Source: an uncultured Alphaproteobacteria bacterium (GTDB lineage Bacteria; Pseudomonadota; Alphaproteobacteria; Bin95). Taken from it: a DNA stretch of 63,572 nt. The stretch is from assembly GCA_937891825.1 (NCBI GenBank), contig CALAHN010000083.1, positions 1-63,572 of the forward strand, read 5' to 3'. Shown in pieces: positions 39,692 through 48,224 of the stretch. Below the pieces are notes generated by a model, which saw only the letters and a list, made by a program, of their open reading frames with translations, did not search any database and was not told where the DNA came from. The translations under genes and the position numbers were made by a program. Within the stretch, counting starts at the first letter, position 1, and the number at the start of each line of letters is the position of its first letter.

Positions 39692-40488
39692 TGGCGGACG
39701 TCCTGGCTGAAATCATTGCGGCCAAGCGGGCGCATGTCGCGGCGTCGAAGCAGCGTCAATCGCTGGCGGTCGTCGAAGCGGCGGCGAAGGCGACGCCCGC
39801 CCCCAGGGGATTTGCCAAGGCGCTTGCGGCGAAAGATGCCGAGGGCCGGTATCCCGTCATCACGGAAATCAAGAAGGCCTCGCCGAGCGCTGGCGTCATT
39901 CGCCCCGACTTCGATCCGGCGATGCTGGCGGAGGCCTATCAGGCGGCCGGCGCCGCATGCCTCTCGGTTCTGACCGACACGCCCTATTTCCAGGGCAAAG
40001 ACGCCGATGTGGCGGCCGCGCGAGCTGTCGTTCAGATGCCGGCGCTCCGCAAGGACTTCATGATCGACCCCTATCAGGTCGTCGAGGCGCGGGCGCTTGG
40101 GGCCGACTGCATCCTGATCATCATGGCCGCCGTCGACGACAGCCTGGCGGGCGAGCTTGAAACGACCGCCTTCTCGCTTGGCATGGACGTTCTGATCGAG
40201 ACCCATGATGCGGCGGAATTCGACCGGGCGCTCAGGCTGAAATCGCCGCTGCTCGGCATCAACAACCGCAATCTCAAGACGCTGACGGTCGATCTCGAGA
40301 CCACGATGAACCTGGCCGCCGAAGCGCCCGACGGCCGCCGGGTGATCTCGGAAAGCGGCATCGGTTCGAATGACGACCTGAAGCGCCTGTGGGACGCCGG
40401 CGCGCGCGGGTTCCTCGTCGGCGAGCGGCTGATGCGCCAGGCGGACGTTCAAGCGGCGACGGCCGCGCTGATCGGAGGAGCGCGCTGA
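39691..40488 (+). CDS. trpC: Indole-3-glycerol phosphate synthase
   Basis: A 265-residue TIM barrel closing the indole ring. Conserved segments are EIKKASPSAGVIR (catalytic Lys), LTDTPYFQG, LRKDFMIDPYQV, GINNRNLKT and SESGIGSNDDL. It is a monofunctional TrpC without a fused TrpF. trpF, trpB and trpA are not within the window. Confidence 0.96.
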   Translation: MADVLAEIIAAKRAHVAASKQRQSLAVVEAAAKATPAPRGFAKALAAKDAEGRYPVITEIKKASPSAGVIRPDFDPAMLAEAYQAAGAACLSVLTDTPYFQGKDADVAAARAVVQMPALRKDFMIDPYQVVEARALGADCILIIMAAVDDSLAGELETTAFSLGMDVLIETHDAAEFDRALRLKSPLLGINNRNLKTLTVDLETTMNLAAEAPDGRRVISESGIGSNDDLKRLWDAGARGFLVGERLMRQADVQAATAALIGGAR

Positions 40489-40491
40489 ACC

Positions 40492-40974
40492 ATGGCGGAC
40501 GATTTGACCCATTTCGATCAAGCTGGCCGGGCGCGCATGGTCGATGTGGGCGACAAGGCGGAGACCGCCCGGCGCGCCGTCGCCATCGGCCGCATTAGCA
40601 TGCGCCCGGAGACTGGCAAGCGCATCGCCGAGGGCGCGATCGGCAAGGGCGACGTGTTGGCGATCGCCCGGCTGGCCGGCATCATGGGCGCCAAGCGGAC
40701 ATCGGATCTCATTCCGCTCTGTCACCCGTTGCCGCTGACTGCGGTCAATCTCGATCTCCGCTTGAACGCGACGCTCGACGCCATTGAAATCGAAGCGGAA
40801 TGCAAGACCACCGGCAAGACCGGCGTCGAAATGGAAGCGCTGACCGCCGTCACCGTCGCCGCATTGACGGTCTATGACATGGCCAAGGCGATCGATCGGG
40901 AAATGCAGATCGAGGCGATCCGACTGGTGCACAAATCCGGCGGCAAGTCGGGCGTCTTCGAGGCGCCGCGATGA
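40492..40974 (+). CDS. moaC: Cyclic pyranopterin monophosphate synthase MoaC
   Basis: A 160-residue MoaC, which with MoaA converts GTP into cyclic pyranopterin monophosphate for molybdenum cofactor. Conserved elements are [33 protein letters not shown] and the C-terminal [11 protein letters not shown] with KSGGKSG. It begins 3 bp after trpC. Its stop overlaps the moeA start by 4 bp. Confidence 0.96.
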   Translation: MADDLTHFDQAGRARMVDVGDKAETARRAVAIGRISMRPETGKRIAEGAIGKGDVLAIARLAGIMGAKRTSDLIPLCHPLPLTAVNLDLRLNATLDAIEIEAECKTTGKTGVEMEALTAVTVAALTVYDMAKAIDREMQIEAIRLVHKSGGKSGVFEAPR

Positions 40975-42170
40975 TCTCCGTCGACGCGGCCCGCGCCCGG
41001 ATCATCGCGGCCGCGCCGCAGCCGCGGACGGAAATCGTCATGCTCGGCGAAGCGGCCGGCCGGACGCTCGCGGCGCCGATCCTTGCCCGACGCACCCAAC
41101 CGCCGGCCGACATGTCGGCGATGGATGGATATGCGTTGCGGGCGGCTGACGCAGCATCGGCCCAGGCGACCCTTAAGGTCATCGGCGAGGCTCCGGCCGG
41201 CCGGCCGTTTCCAGGCGCGGTCGGCCCCGGCGAATGCGTGCGGATTTTCACGGGCGGGGAGACGCCGGCGGGCGCCGACGCCATTATCCTGCAGGAAGAC
41301 GCCGAACGCGCCGGCGACCGCGTGACCTTCACTGAGCCGGCGACGCTCGGCCGGCATATTCGGAAGGCCGGCCTGGACTTCATCGCCGGCGAAGGCGCGA
41401 TCCCGGCGGGGACCGTTTTGACCCCGCGCCACGTCGCGTTGGCGGCCGGCATGAACGTCGTCTGGGCGCGGGTCGCGCGGCGGCCGCGCGTCGCGATCCT
41501 GGCGACCGGCGATGAAATCAAACTGCCCGGCGACGATATCGGACCCGGCCAGATCATCGGCTCCAGCGGGCTTGGCATCGCTGCCTATGTGGCCGCCTGC
41601 GGCGGCGATCCCGTCATGCTAGACGTCGCCGGCGATAGCGAATCATCGCTCGTCGATGCGGCGCGGCAGGCGGCAGGCGCCGATATTCTCGTGACCCTCG
41701 GCGGCGCATCGGTCGGCGATCACGATCTGGTGCAATCCGTGCTGGCGAAGCAAGGCCTCGACGTGGACTTCTGGCGGATCGCCATGCGGCCCGGCAAGCC
41801 GTTGATGTTCGGCGCGCTTGGGGCGCAACTGGTGTTGGGCCTGCCGGGCAATCCGGTCTCGACCATGGTCTGCGCGCTGCTGTATCTCGGCCCATTGCTG
41901 GCGACGATGCTGGGGCGGTCCGACGTCGGCCCCCGAGCCGCGAAGGCAGTCCTGGGCGCGCCGATGGCGGCGAATGACAAGCGCCAGGACTTTGTGCGCG
42001 CGCATCTGCGGCCAGACCCCGTTCATGGGACAGTCGTCGTGCCGTTCGCCGTACAGGACAGTTCGATGATGTCCACCTATGCGGATGCAAGCGCCCTGAT
42101 CGTGCGCCTGCCCGAAGCCCCCGCCGCCCCCGCAGGCGCCCTTGTCGATATCTTGCCGTTGGACATGTAA
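40971..42170 (+). CDS. moeA: Molybdopterin molybdenumtransferase MoeA
   Basis: A 399-residue MoeA, which inserts molybdate into adenylated molybdopterin. [28 protein letters not shown], the MoCF domain [10 protein letters not shown] with [12 protein letters not shown], and [11 protein letters not shown] are intact. With moaC it implies that the organism makes molybdoenzymes. Coupled to moaC by an ATGA overlap. Confidence 0.95.
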   Translation: MISVDAARARIIAAAPQPRTEIVMLGEAAGRTLAAPILARRTQPPADMSAMDGYALRAADAASAQATLKVIGEAPAGRPFPGAVGPGECVRIFTGGETPAGADAIILQEDAERAGDRVTFTEPATLGRHIRKAGLDFIAGEGAIPAGTVLTPRHVALAAGMNVVWARVARRPRVAILATGDEIKLPGDDIGPGQIIGSSGLGIAAYVAACGGDPVMLDVAGDSESSLVDAARQAAGADILVTLGGASVGDHDLVQSVLAKQGLDVDFWRIAMRPGKPLMFGALGAQLVLGLPGNPVSTMVCALLYLGPLLATMLGRSDVGPRAAKAVLGAPMAANDKRQDFVRAHLRPDPVHGTVVVPFAVQDSSMMSTYADASALIVRLPEAPAAPAGALVDILPLDM

Positions 42171-42240
42171 CCGCGATTGGAACATCGCGGCGGAACAACG
42201 GAACTCGCAGGCATCGATCTTGGCTGTATTCGAATTGTGC

Positions 42241-42270
42241 TTGACGCCCCCCCTCGAACCAAAATAGAAC
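42241..42270 (+). promoter_or_regulatory. lexA promoter with embedded LexA (SOS) operator
   Basis: A TTGACG -35 box (42241-42246) is followed at 18 bp by TAGAAC (42265-42270). The alphaproteobacterial LexA box GAAC-N7-GAAC occupies 42256-42270 and covers the -10 region. LexA bound here would block its own promoter, the usual autoregulation. The lexA ATG is 69 bp further downstream. Confidence 0.82.
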
Positions 42271-42338
42271 ATAAGCGCAATCGCGCCGATTTGGGGCGAT
42301 TCGAAACTGTTCCAACGCCCCACTGCGGGAGCCGCCTT

Positions 42339-43028
42339 ATGTTAACGCGCAAACAACATGAACTGCTTGTTTTCATCAATGACCGTATTGGGGAAACTGG
42401 CGTATCGCCATCGTTCGACGAAATGAAGGACGCGCTGGAGCTTCGATCCAAGTCCGGCGTGCACCGGCTGGTGTCGGGCCTCGAGGAACGCGGCTTCATC
42501 CGGCGCCTAGCGCACAAGGCCCGGGCGCTGGAGGTCATGCGCCTGCCCGAAGACGCGGCTTATGGCGACGGCGGCTTGCCGAAGCGCGCCCCGGCGCAGC
42601 GCTCCAAGCCGCTTGCGGCGCGGGCGATAGCGAACGGGACCGGGAGCCCGTCGCAGTTGCCGCTGCAGGGCCGGATTGCCGCCGGCCGGCCGATCGAGGC
42701 GCTGAATTCGGAGCATAACTTTATCGACGTCCCGGCCGACCTTCTGGGGCGCGGCGATCACTATGCCCTTGAGGTCTCCGGCGATTCCATGGTCGGCGAC
42801 GGCATCATGGACGGCGATCTCGTCATCATTCAGGAAGGCGCCCGCTTCAACAATAACGATATCGTCGTAGCGCTTGTCCGGCGCGAGGAAGCGACGCTGA
42901 AGCATATCGAACGCCAGCCCAACCGGATCATTCTGCGCGCCTCGAACCCAGATTATCCGCCGCAGGAACACCCGACCCAGGATATCGACGTTCAGGGTCG
43001 GTTGATCGGCCTGATCCGGCGCTACTGA
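42339..43028 (+). CDS. lexA: LexA repressor
   Basis: A 229-residue SOS repressor. The N-terminal winged helix is followed by a linker (about 70-105) and the S24 self-cleavage domain. The cleavage site Ala115-Gly116 (GRIAAGRPIEA), the catalytic Ser150 (VSGDSMVGDG) and Lys188 (EATLKHIE) are all present. The linker is somewhat long, as in alphaproteobacteria. An operator of its own class sits upstream. The 3' end overlaps comEC tail-to-tail by 7 bp. Confidence 0.96.
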   Translation: MLTRKQHELLVFINDRIGETGVSPSFDEMKDALELRSKSGVHRLVSGLEERGFIRRLAHKARALEVMRLPEDAAYGDGGLPKRAPAQRSKPLAARAIANGTGSPSQLPLQGRIAAGRPIEALNSEHNFIDVPADLLGRGDHYALEVSGDSMVGDGIMDGDLVIIQEGARFNNNDIVVALVRREEATLKHIERQPNRIILRASNPDYPPQEHPTQDIDVQGRLIGLIRRY

Positions 43029-45109
43029 TCCAGATGGCGCCAGCCGGACCACAAGCGGGCGCCTTGTCTGGCGCGCACGGTTTCGATCCGCACGCCGCCA
43101 TCCTCGATCCATAAAGCATGGGCGCCGGCGCGCCAGAAATCGCCTTGATCGATCACGATCTGGCCCGTGTCGCAGCCCATCGCCGCGGTCGCCCGCAAGC
43201 GATGCAATGCGATGACGATGTCCGCCTCCCTGCAATCGGCCGGCAGACCGGCCGGCGCCGTCGATAAGGCGACCGTTCGTCCGCCGATCCGAGCGGCGCA
43301 GCCCCGGTCGTCGCATGCAACGACAGCGGGCGGCGCGTCGGCGAGCGGCCGCTCTGCATGGGAAGCCGTCTGTTGCGCCCAGACCTTCCGTTCGAACGCC
43401 CGGGAGCGGTCCGTCGTTACATAAAGCGTCCCATCCGCTGCGATGGCGGCGAGCCTCCCTTCCCCGCTCGCCAGAACATCCGGCGCCTTGGCGAATGCGA
43501 AGATGCTGCAAGCTGCAAGCATCGCGACCAGGCCGAGAGCCCTTGGCCAGCCGCGCACGGCGCAGAACCAGGCGCCGCCAAGCAGAAACAATGCCGGGGG
43601 CCAATGCCCCGCCGCGGGCGCCCGGATCACGCCGCCCGGCAGCGCCGCCACCTGATGCGCGGTCCAGACGACGCTTTCGACGCCAAGCGCCATCGCCTGG
43701 ATCGGCCACTCGGCGAGCCCGATCGGAGCCAGGACCCCGGCGAGGATCGCCATCGGCATGATGATGAACGCCATCGCCGGCATCGCCGCCAGATTGGCGA
43801 GCGCGCCATAAGCCGGCGCCTGCTGGAAGTGCGCCAGCGCAAGCGGCGCCGTCGCCAGGGTCGCGATCAAGGATGCGCCGAGGATCCCGGCCAGATAGGC
43901 GATCGGCGCGCGCAGCCGACCGAAGCGCGCAAAGGCCGGCTCATCGCGCTCCCGCCGCCTGAGCGCCATGGCCTCATAGGCCGCGACGATGCCGGTCGCG
44001 GCGGCGAAAGACAACTGGAAGCTCGGGCCTGCGACGACATTCGGCGCGACCAGGGTCACGACGACAGCGCCCCATGCCACAAACCAGAGGCCAGAGCGCA
44101 GCCGGTCCGTCAGAACCGCCAGCATCGCTGCGACGATCATGACGAACGCTCTCTGGGCCGGCGGCGCGGCGCCCGACAGACCGAGATAAACCGCAGCCGC
44201 CAGAATGGCGCATGCCGCCGCCCATTTATGGGCAGGCGTCCTGAGCGCCAGTCCATGCGGCAGCGCGAACAGCAGCCTGAGCGCCAGATAGACCAGTCCC
44301 GCGGCCATGCCGAGATGCAGCCCCGAAATCGCAAGAAGATGCGCCAGTCCCGACGCCCGCAGCGCCGCATTGTCGGCGTCGCCGACGCCGGAGCGGTCGC
44401 CGACCGTCAGAGCCGTGACGATGCCCGCGATCCCGGGACGGTCCGGCAGCGCCCGATAGATCGCCGCCCGGATGCCCGCGCGGGCTTTCGCAAACCAGGC
44501 GCCGTCCTCGGCCCCCTCAGCCAGGATCGTGACGGGTCCGATGGCATAGCCCACCGCCCCGACGCCATCGAAATAGGCCTGGCGTTGAAAATCGTAGCCG
44601 CCCGGAACGACCGGAGCCGGCGGCGGCTGCATGATCGCCTTGACCGAGATCCTGTCGCCGATCGCCGGCCGCAGTCCGCCCGCCAGACGGACGCGCGCGC
44701 GCTTCAATGTGAGCGTCTTCCCACGGCGCTGGAACGTCGCCTGGTCCAGGGTCGCTCGCGGCTTGGCGTCGTCCATCTCGATCCAGGCGACCCGTCCGGA
44801 CAGGCCGCCAGCTTGCTCGCGCTCCAGCCTGGGGGCCGCCGCCCAATCGGCCGACGCCATCGACCAGCAGAAGCCCAACGCCCCGGAAAGCAGCCAAAAT
44901 GCCGGCCAACGCCCCCAATCGAGGCGCCATAGCAGCGCCAGCAGCAAAGCCGCCGCGAGCGTCAATGCGACTGCGGCCCATCGATCCGGCTCAAACGGCA
45001 GCGTCACGTAAGCGCCCGCGCCGCCGGCGAAACAGGGGGCCGCCAACATCGCCGCGCGCCGACCGAGCGGCGGCCGCGTCCGCCACATTCCCATCAAGCT
45101 CTTCAGCAT
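43022..45109 (-). CDS. comEC: ComEC/Rec2-family DNA uptake membrane protein
   Basis: A 695-residue polytopic membrane protein. An N-terminal DUF4131/OB-like region is followed by the Competence domain with the hallmark LAHLLAISGLHLGMAAGLVY and about ten hydrophobic helices. The C-terminal 150 residues are short and lack the HxHxDH metallo-beta-lactamase motif found in Bacillus-type ComEC, a pattern I recall for alphaproteobacteria. It may act in natural transformation. It is divergent from gltX. Confidence 0.9.
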   Translation of the reverse strand: MLKSLMGMWRTRPPLGRRAAMLAAPCFAGGAGAYVTLPFEPDRWAAVALTLAAALLLALLWRLDWGRWPAFWLLSGALGFCWSMASADWAAAPRLEREQAGGLSGRVAWIEMDDAKPRATLDQATFQRRGKTLTLKRARVRLAGGLRPAIGDRISVKAIMQPPPAPVVPGGYDFQRQAYFDGVGAVGYAIGPVTILAEGAEDGAWFAKARAGIRAAIYRALPDRPGIAGIVTALTVGDRSGVGDADNAALRASGLAHLLAISGLHLGMAAGLVYLALRLLFALPHGLALRTPAHKWAAACAILAAAVYLGLSGAAPPAQRAFVMIVAAMLAVLTDRLRSGLWFVAWGAVVVTLVAPNVVAGPSFQLSFAAATGIVAAYEAMALRRRERDEPAFARFGRLRAPIAYLAGILGASLIATLATAPLALAHFQQAPAYGALANLAAMPAMAFIIMPMAILAGVLAPIGLAEWPIQAMALGVESVVWTAHQVAALPGGVIRAPAAGHWPPALFLLGGAWFCAVRGWPRALGLVAMLAACSIFAFAKAPDVLASGEGRLAAIAADGTLYVTTDRSRAFERKVWAQQTASHAERPLADAPPAVVACDDRGCAARIGGRTVALSTAPAGLPADCREADIVIALHRLRATAAMGCDTGQIVIDQGDFWRAGAHALWIEDGGVRIETVRARQGARLWSGWRHLDQ

Positions 45110-45116
45110 CGCCTAC

Positions 45117-45147
45117 TTGACCTAAGTCGCCTGAGGGTCGTTATACC
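45117..45147 (+). promoter_or_regulatory. Candidate promoter for gltX
   Basis: TTGACC at 45117-45122 with TATACC at 45142-45147 (19-bp spacer, slightly long) lies in the 86-bp divergent gap between comEC and gltX, about 50 bp before the gltX ATG. Confidence 0.4.
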
Positions 45148-45195
45148 CCAATCACGCCGCCGATCCCTGTCTTGCCGCTCTGGAGCCGCTCCCTC

Positions 45196-46629
45196 ATGAC
45201 CGTCGTCACCCGCTTCGCCCCCTCGCCGACCGGATTTCTGCATATCGGCGGCGCCCGGACAGCGTTGTTCAACTGGCTCTTCGCCCGCCGCCACGGCGGC
45301 GAATTCAAGCTGAGGATCGAGGACACCGACCGCAAACGGTCGACCCAGCCAGCGATCGACGCCATCATCGACGGCTTGAAATGGCTCGAGCTGGAGTGCG
45401 ACGGCGAGCCCGTCTTTCAGTTTTCGCGCATGGAGCGCCATGCGGAAATTGCCCACGCCATGGTCGCGGCCGGCCATGCCTATCCATGCTACGCGACGAC
45501 CGAGGAACTGGCGGAAATGCGGGCGGCGTCCGAAGCCGAGGGCAAGCGCTTCCAGTATGACGGGCGCTGGCGCGACCAGCCCCAAAGCGCGGCGCCGGCG
45601 GGCGTGCGACCGGCCATCCGCCTGAAAGCGCCCGAGACCGGCCAGACCGTTATCGACGATCTGGTGCAAGGCCGCGTCACCGTCGAGAACGCCGAGCTTG
45701 ACGACATGGTGCTGCTGCGCGCCGACGGGACGCCGACCTACATGCTCGCCGTCGTCGTCGACGACCATGACATGGGCGTGACACATGTCATTCGCGGCGA
45801 CGATCACCTGAACAATGCCTTCCGCCAGGCCCAGGTCTTCCATGCCATGGGTTGGGACCTGCCGGCCTTCGCCCATATTCCGCTGATCCATGGCGCGGAC
45901 GGCGCAAAACTGTCGAAGCGCCATGGCGCGCTTGGCGTCGACGCCTATCGCGACATGGGCTTTTTGCCGGCGGCGATCCGCAACTACTTGCTGCGTCTCG
46001 GCTGGAGCCATGGCGACATGGAATTCTTCACGACCGAGGAAGCGATCCGCCTGTTCGACCTGGCGGACGTGAACCGCGCCCCATCCCGCTTCGACATGAT
46101 CAAGCTCGAGAGCGTGAACAGCCACTACATGCGCGAGGCCGACGCGGAAACCTTGCTGCCGGAGAACTTCGCGCTGGTGGAAGCAGAGATCGGCCGCCCG
46201 CTCAGCGAAGTCGAACGCCAGCGCATGACGGACGGTCTGCCCAGCCTGCAATCCCGCGCCAAGACCCGGATCGACTTGAAGACGGGGTCGCTGATCTATG
46301 TCGACGGCGGCCCAAAGGCGCTTGCGCCGAAGGCGGCGGCGCTCCTCCAGACGGCGGAGGCGCAAAGCGCGCTTGAGGCCGGGGCGACAGCGCTCGCCGC
46401 CATTGGCGCCGCCCAATGGGACGCGGCTGCCATCGAAGCCGCGCTCCGCGACGCCGCTGAGGCCGAGGGCCTGAAGCTCGGTAAGCTCGCACAACCGCTG
46501 CGCGCGGCCCTGACCGGCTCCGACGCTTCGCCCAGCCTGTTTGAAGTTGCGGCGATCCTCGGCCCTGTGGAAACGCTTGCCCGAATTAGGAAAGCGCAGG
46601 CACAGCAAGCGCCGGTCCCCTCGTATTGA
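45196..46629 (+). CDS. gltX: Glutamyl-tRNA synthetase
   Basis: A 477-residue class I synthetase. The HIGH-type motif is in [20 protein letters not shown] and the KMSKS-type motif reads KLSKRHG. The Rossmann and anticodon-binding parts are of normal length. Alphaproteobacteria often carry two GltX copies, one non-discriminating; which this is cannot be told from sequence alone. The ATG at 45196 gives the standard [13 protein letters not shown] start. A tRNA-Glu lies at the left end of the window, without implied linkage. Confidence 0.95.
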   Translation: MTVVTRFAPSPTGFLHIGGARTALFNWLFARRHGGEFKLRIEDTDRKRSTQPAIDAIIDGLKWLELECDGEPVFQFSRMERHAEIAHAMVAAGHAYPCYATTEELAEMRAASEAEGKRFQYDGRWRDQPQSAAPAGVRPAIRLKAPETGQTVIDDLVQGRVTVENAELDDMVLLRADGTPTYMLAVVVDDHDMGVTHVIRGDDHLNNAFRQAQVFHAMGWDLPAFAHIPLIHGADGAKLSKRHGALGVDAYRDMGFLPAAIRNYLLRLGWSHGDMEFFTTEEAIRLFDLADVNRAPSRFDMIKLESVNSHYMREADAETLLPENFALVEAEIGRPLSEVERQRMTDGLPSLQSRAKTRIDLKTGSLIYVDGGPKALAPKAAALLQTAEAQSALEAGATALAAIGAAQWDAAAIEAALRDAAEAEGLKLGKLAQPLRAALTGSDASPSLFEVAAILGPVETLARIRKAQAQQAPVPSY

Positions 46630-46658
46630 TTGCCTCAGGGTCCGCCCAGCGCTATGCT
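46630..46658 (+). promoter_or_regulatory. Candidate promoter for gltA
   Basis: TTGCCT (46630-46635), a 17-bp spacer and TATGCT (46653-46658) precede gltA by 56 bp. Both boxes match the consensus at four of six positions. Confidence 0.5.
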
Positions 46659-46714
46659 GCGCGGCACCTAAGTTTCAATATTCCGGCGCTGACCTTGCGC
46701 CCTTTGGGGGATGA

Positions 46715-48025
46715 ATGAGCATGTCGAAATCTGGCTCCAATCACACCGTCACGATGACGGACAACGTGACGGGCAAGACCGCCACGTTTCCGGTGATCCA
46801 TGGCACGGCCGGCGCCCCGGTTCTGGACATACGGACATTCAACAAGGAAATGGGTCTGTTCACCTACGATCCGGGCTATACGGCGACGGGCAGTTGCCAG
46901 TCCAAGATCACATTCATCGATGGCGATGAAGGCATTCTGCAATATCGCGGCTATCCGATCGAGCAACTGGCCGAACAAAGCGACTATATGGAAGTTTGCT
47001 ACCTTCTACTGTTCGGCGAGCTTCCGTCGAAGGCCGAGAAGGAAAAATTCGTCTATGACGTCTCGCACCACACCATGGTGCATGACCAGATCAACAATTT
47101 CTTCCGGGGCTTCCGCCGGGACGCGCATCCGATGGCAGTCATGTGCGGCGCTGTCGGCGGCCTCGCGGCCTTCTATCATGACAGCCTGGATATCGAGAAT
47201 CCCTGGCACCGTACGGTTGCATCCTACCGGTTGATTGCGAAGCTCCCGACGATTGCCGCCATGGCTTACAAGTACACGGTCGGCCAGCCGTTCATCTATC
47301 CGCGCAACAACATGGGCTATGCGGAAAACTTCCTGCACATGTGCTTCGCGACGCCAGCAGAGGACTACAAGGTCGACCCGGTCGTCGCGAAAGCGCTTGA
47401 CACGATCTTCACCCTGCATGCCGACCATGAGCAGAACGCCTCGGCTTCGACCGTCCGCCTCGCGGGCTCGACCGGCGCCAATCCCTATGCCTGCATCGCC
47501 GCCGGCATCGCCGCGCTTTGGGGCCCGAGCCATGGCGGCGCCAACGAGCAGGTGCTGAACATGCTCGAGGAGATCGGCACCGTCGACAAGGTCCACGACA
47601 TGGTGAAGCGCGCCAAGGACCCGGACGACAGCTTCCGCCTGTTCGGCTTCGGCCATCGCGTCTACAAGAACCATGACCCGCGGGCGACCGTGATCGCCAA
47701 GGCGGCGCATGAAGTGCTTGAAGCTCTTGGCGTGCATGACCCGCTGCTGGAAGTCGCCGTCGCGCTTGAGAAAATCGCCCTTGAGGACGAATATTTCATC
47801 AAGCGCCGCCTCTACCCGAACGTCGATTTCTATTCGGGCTTCATCCTGAAGGCGATGGGCTTCCCGGTTTCGATGTTCACCGCCCTCTTTGCCATCGGCC
47901 GCACCGTCGGCTGGATCGCGCAGTGGAACGAGCTGATCGAAGATCCCGAGCAGAAGATCAACCGGCCGCGGCAGCTTTACACCGGCGCCGCCGCTCGCGA
48001 TTTTGTGCCCCTCGACAAACGCTAG
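46715..48025 (+). CDS. gltA: Citrate synthase
   Basis: A 436-residue type II (hexameric, Gram-negative) citrate synthase. Active-site segments include [43 protein letters not shown] and [18 protein letters not shown]. The N-terminus has the beta-strand domain typical of type II enzymes. The ATG at 46715 and the one two codons later are both served by GGGGGA. A palindromic repeat starts 2 bp after its stop. Confidence 0.97.
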   Translation: MSMSKSGSNHTVTMTDNVTGKTATFPVIHGTAGAPVLDIRTFNKEMGLFTYDPGYTATGSCQSKITFIDGDEGILQYRGYPIEQLAEQSDYMEVCYLLLFGELPSKAEKEKFVYDVSHHTMVHDQINNFFRGFRRDAHPMAVMCGAVGGLAAFYHDSLDIENPWHRTVASYRLIAKLPTIAAMAYKYTVGQPFIYPRNNMGYAENFLHMCFATPAEDYKVDPVVAKALDTIFTLHADHEQNASASTVRLAGSTGANPYACIAAGIAALWGPSHGGANEQVLNMLEEIGTVDKVHDMVKRAKDPDDSFRLFGFGHRVYKNHDPRATVIAKAAHEVLEALGVHDPLLEVAVALEKIALEDEYFIKRRLYPNVDFYSGFILKAMGFPVSMFTALFAIGRTVGWIAQWNELIEDPEQKINRPRQLYTGAAARDFVPLDKR

Positions 48026-48026
48026 G

Positions 48027-48060
48027 GCATGGCGCGCTCAGGCGAGCGCGCAATTCATGC
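48027..48060. repeat. Palindromic repeat unit, copy 1 (gltA 3' end)
   Basis: A hairpin with GCGCGCT/AGCGCGC arms (48032-48038, 48045-48051), loop CAGGCG, and outer GCATG/CATGC arms with a four-base AATT bulge. The 20-nt core 48032-48051 matches 63313-63332 at 18 of 20 positions. Both copies lie just after a gene end. It may be a REP-like element or a shared terminator type. Confidence 0.6.
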
Positions 48061-48086
48061 TCTCTGGCTTTAGGATATCGATTTAA
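48057..48086 (+). other. Possible nine-codon leader peptide frame before cimA
   Basis: ATG-CTC-TCT-GGC-TTT-AGG-ATA-TCG-ATT-TAA encodes MLSGFRISI. It contains two Ile codons, one the rare ATA, and ends 5 bp before the first of two hairpins upstream of cimA, an isoleucine-pathway gene. The ribosome site (AGGCGAG, 11 bp upstream) is weak. So short a frame can arise by chance; the call rests on position alone. Confidence 0.25.
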
Positions 48087-48090
48087 TTAT

Positions 48091-48120
48091 CCAGTCTTGG
48101 GCGATCCCGCCCAAGACTGG
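48091..48120 (+). other. Perfect 13-bp hairpin in the gltA-cimA gap
   Basis: The arms CCAGTCTTGGGCG and CGCCCAAGACTGG pair perfectly around a four-base loop (ATCC). No T-run follows, so it is not a simple terminator. It could be a first-stem or pause structure of a leader RNA, or part of a small RNA. Confidence 0.7.
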
Positions 48121-48157
48121 TTCGATCAAACAATCCGGCGAGCAATTTCCCTGTCGG

Positions 48158-48198
48158 GCAGGAACGGGGGCGGCGTCGGCCGCCCCCGTTCCTGCTTT
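48158..48198 (+). terminator. Strong hairpin, terminator-like, before cimA
   Basis: A perfect 17-bp stem (48158-48174 with 48179-48195) and a four-base loop, followed by TTT. It ends only about 27 bp before the cimA GTG, leaving no room for a downstream promoter. It therefore either ends gltA transcription strongly while cimA is read from within the gap, or acts as an attenuator. The T-tract is short. Confidence 0.6.
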
Positions 48199-48224
48199 CG
48201 CCGGCGACAAGGGCTTCAAGACCA

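Noticed and set aside
43358-44932. A 524-codon plus-strand frame over comEC
   Set aside because: Highly Arg/Pro-rich, antisense to the ComEC membrane helices, no recognisable domain.
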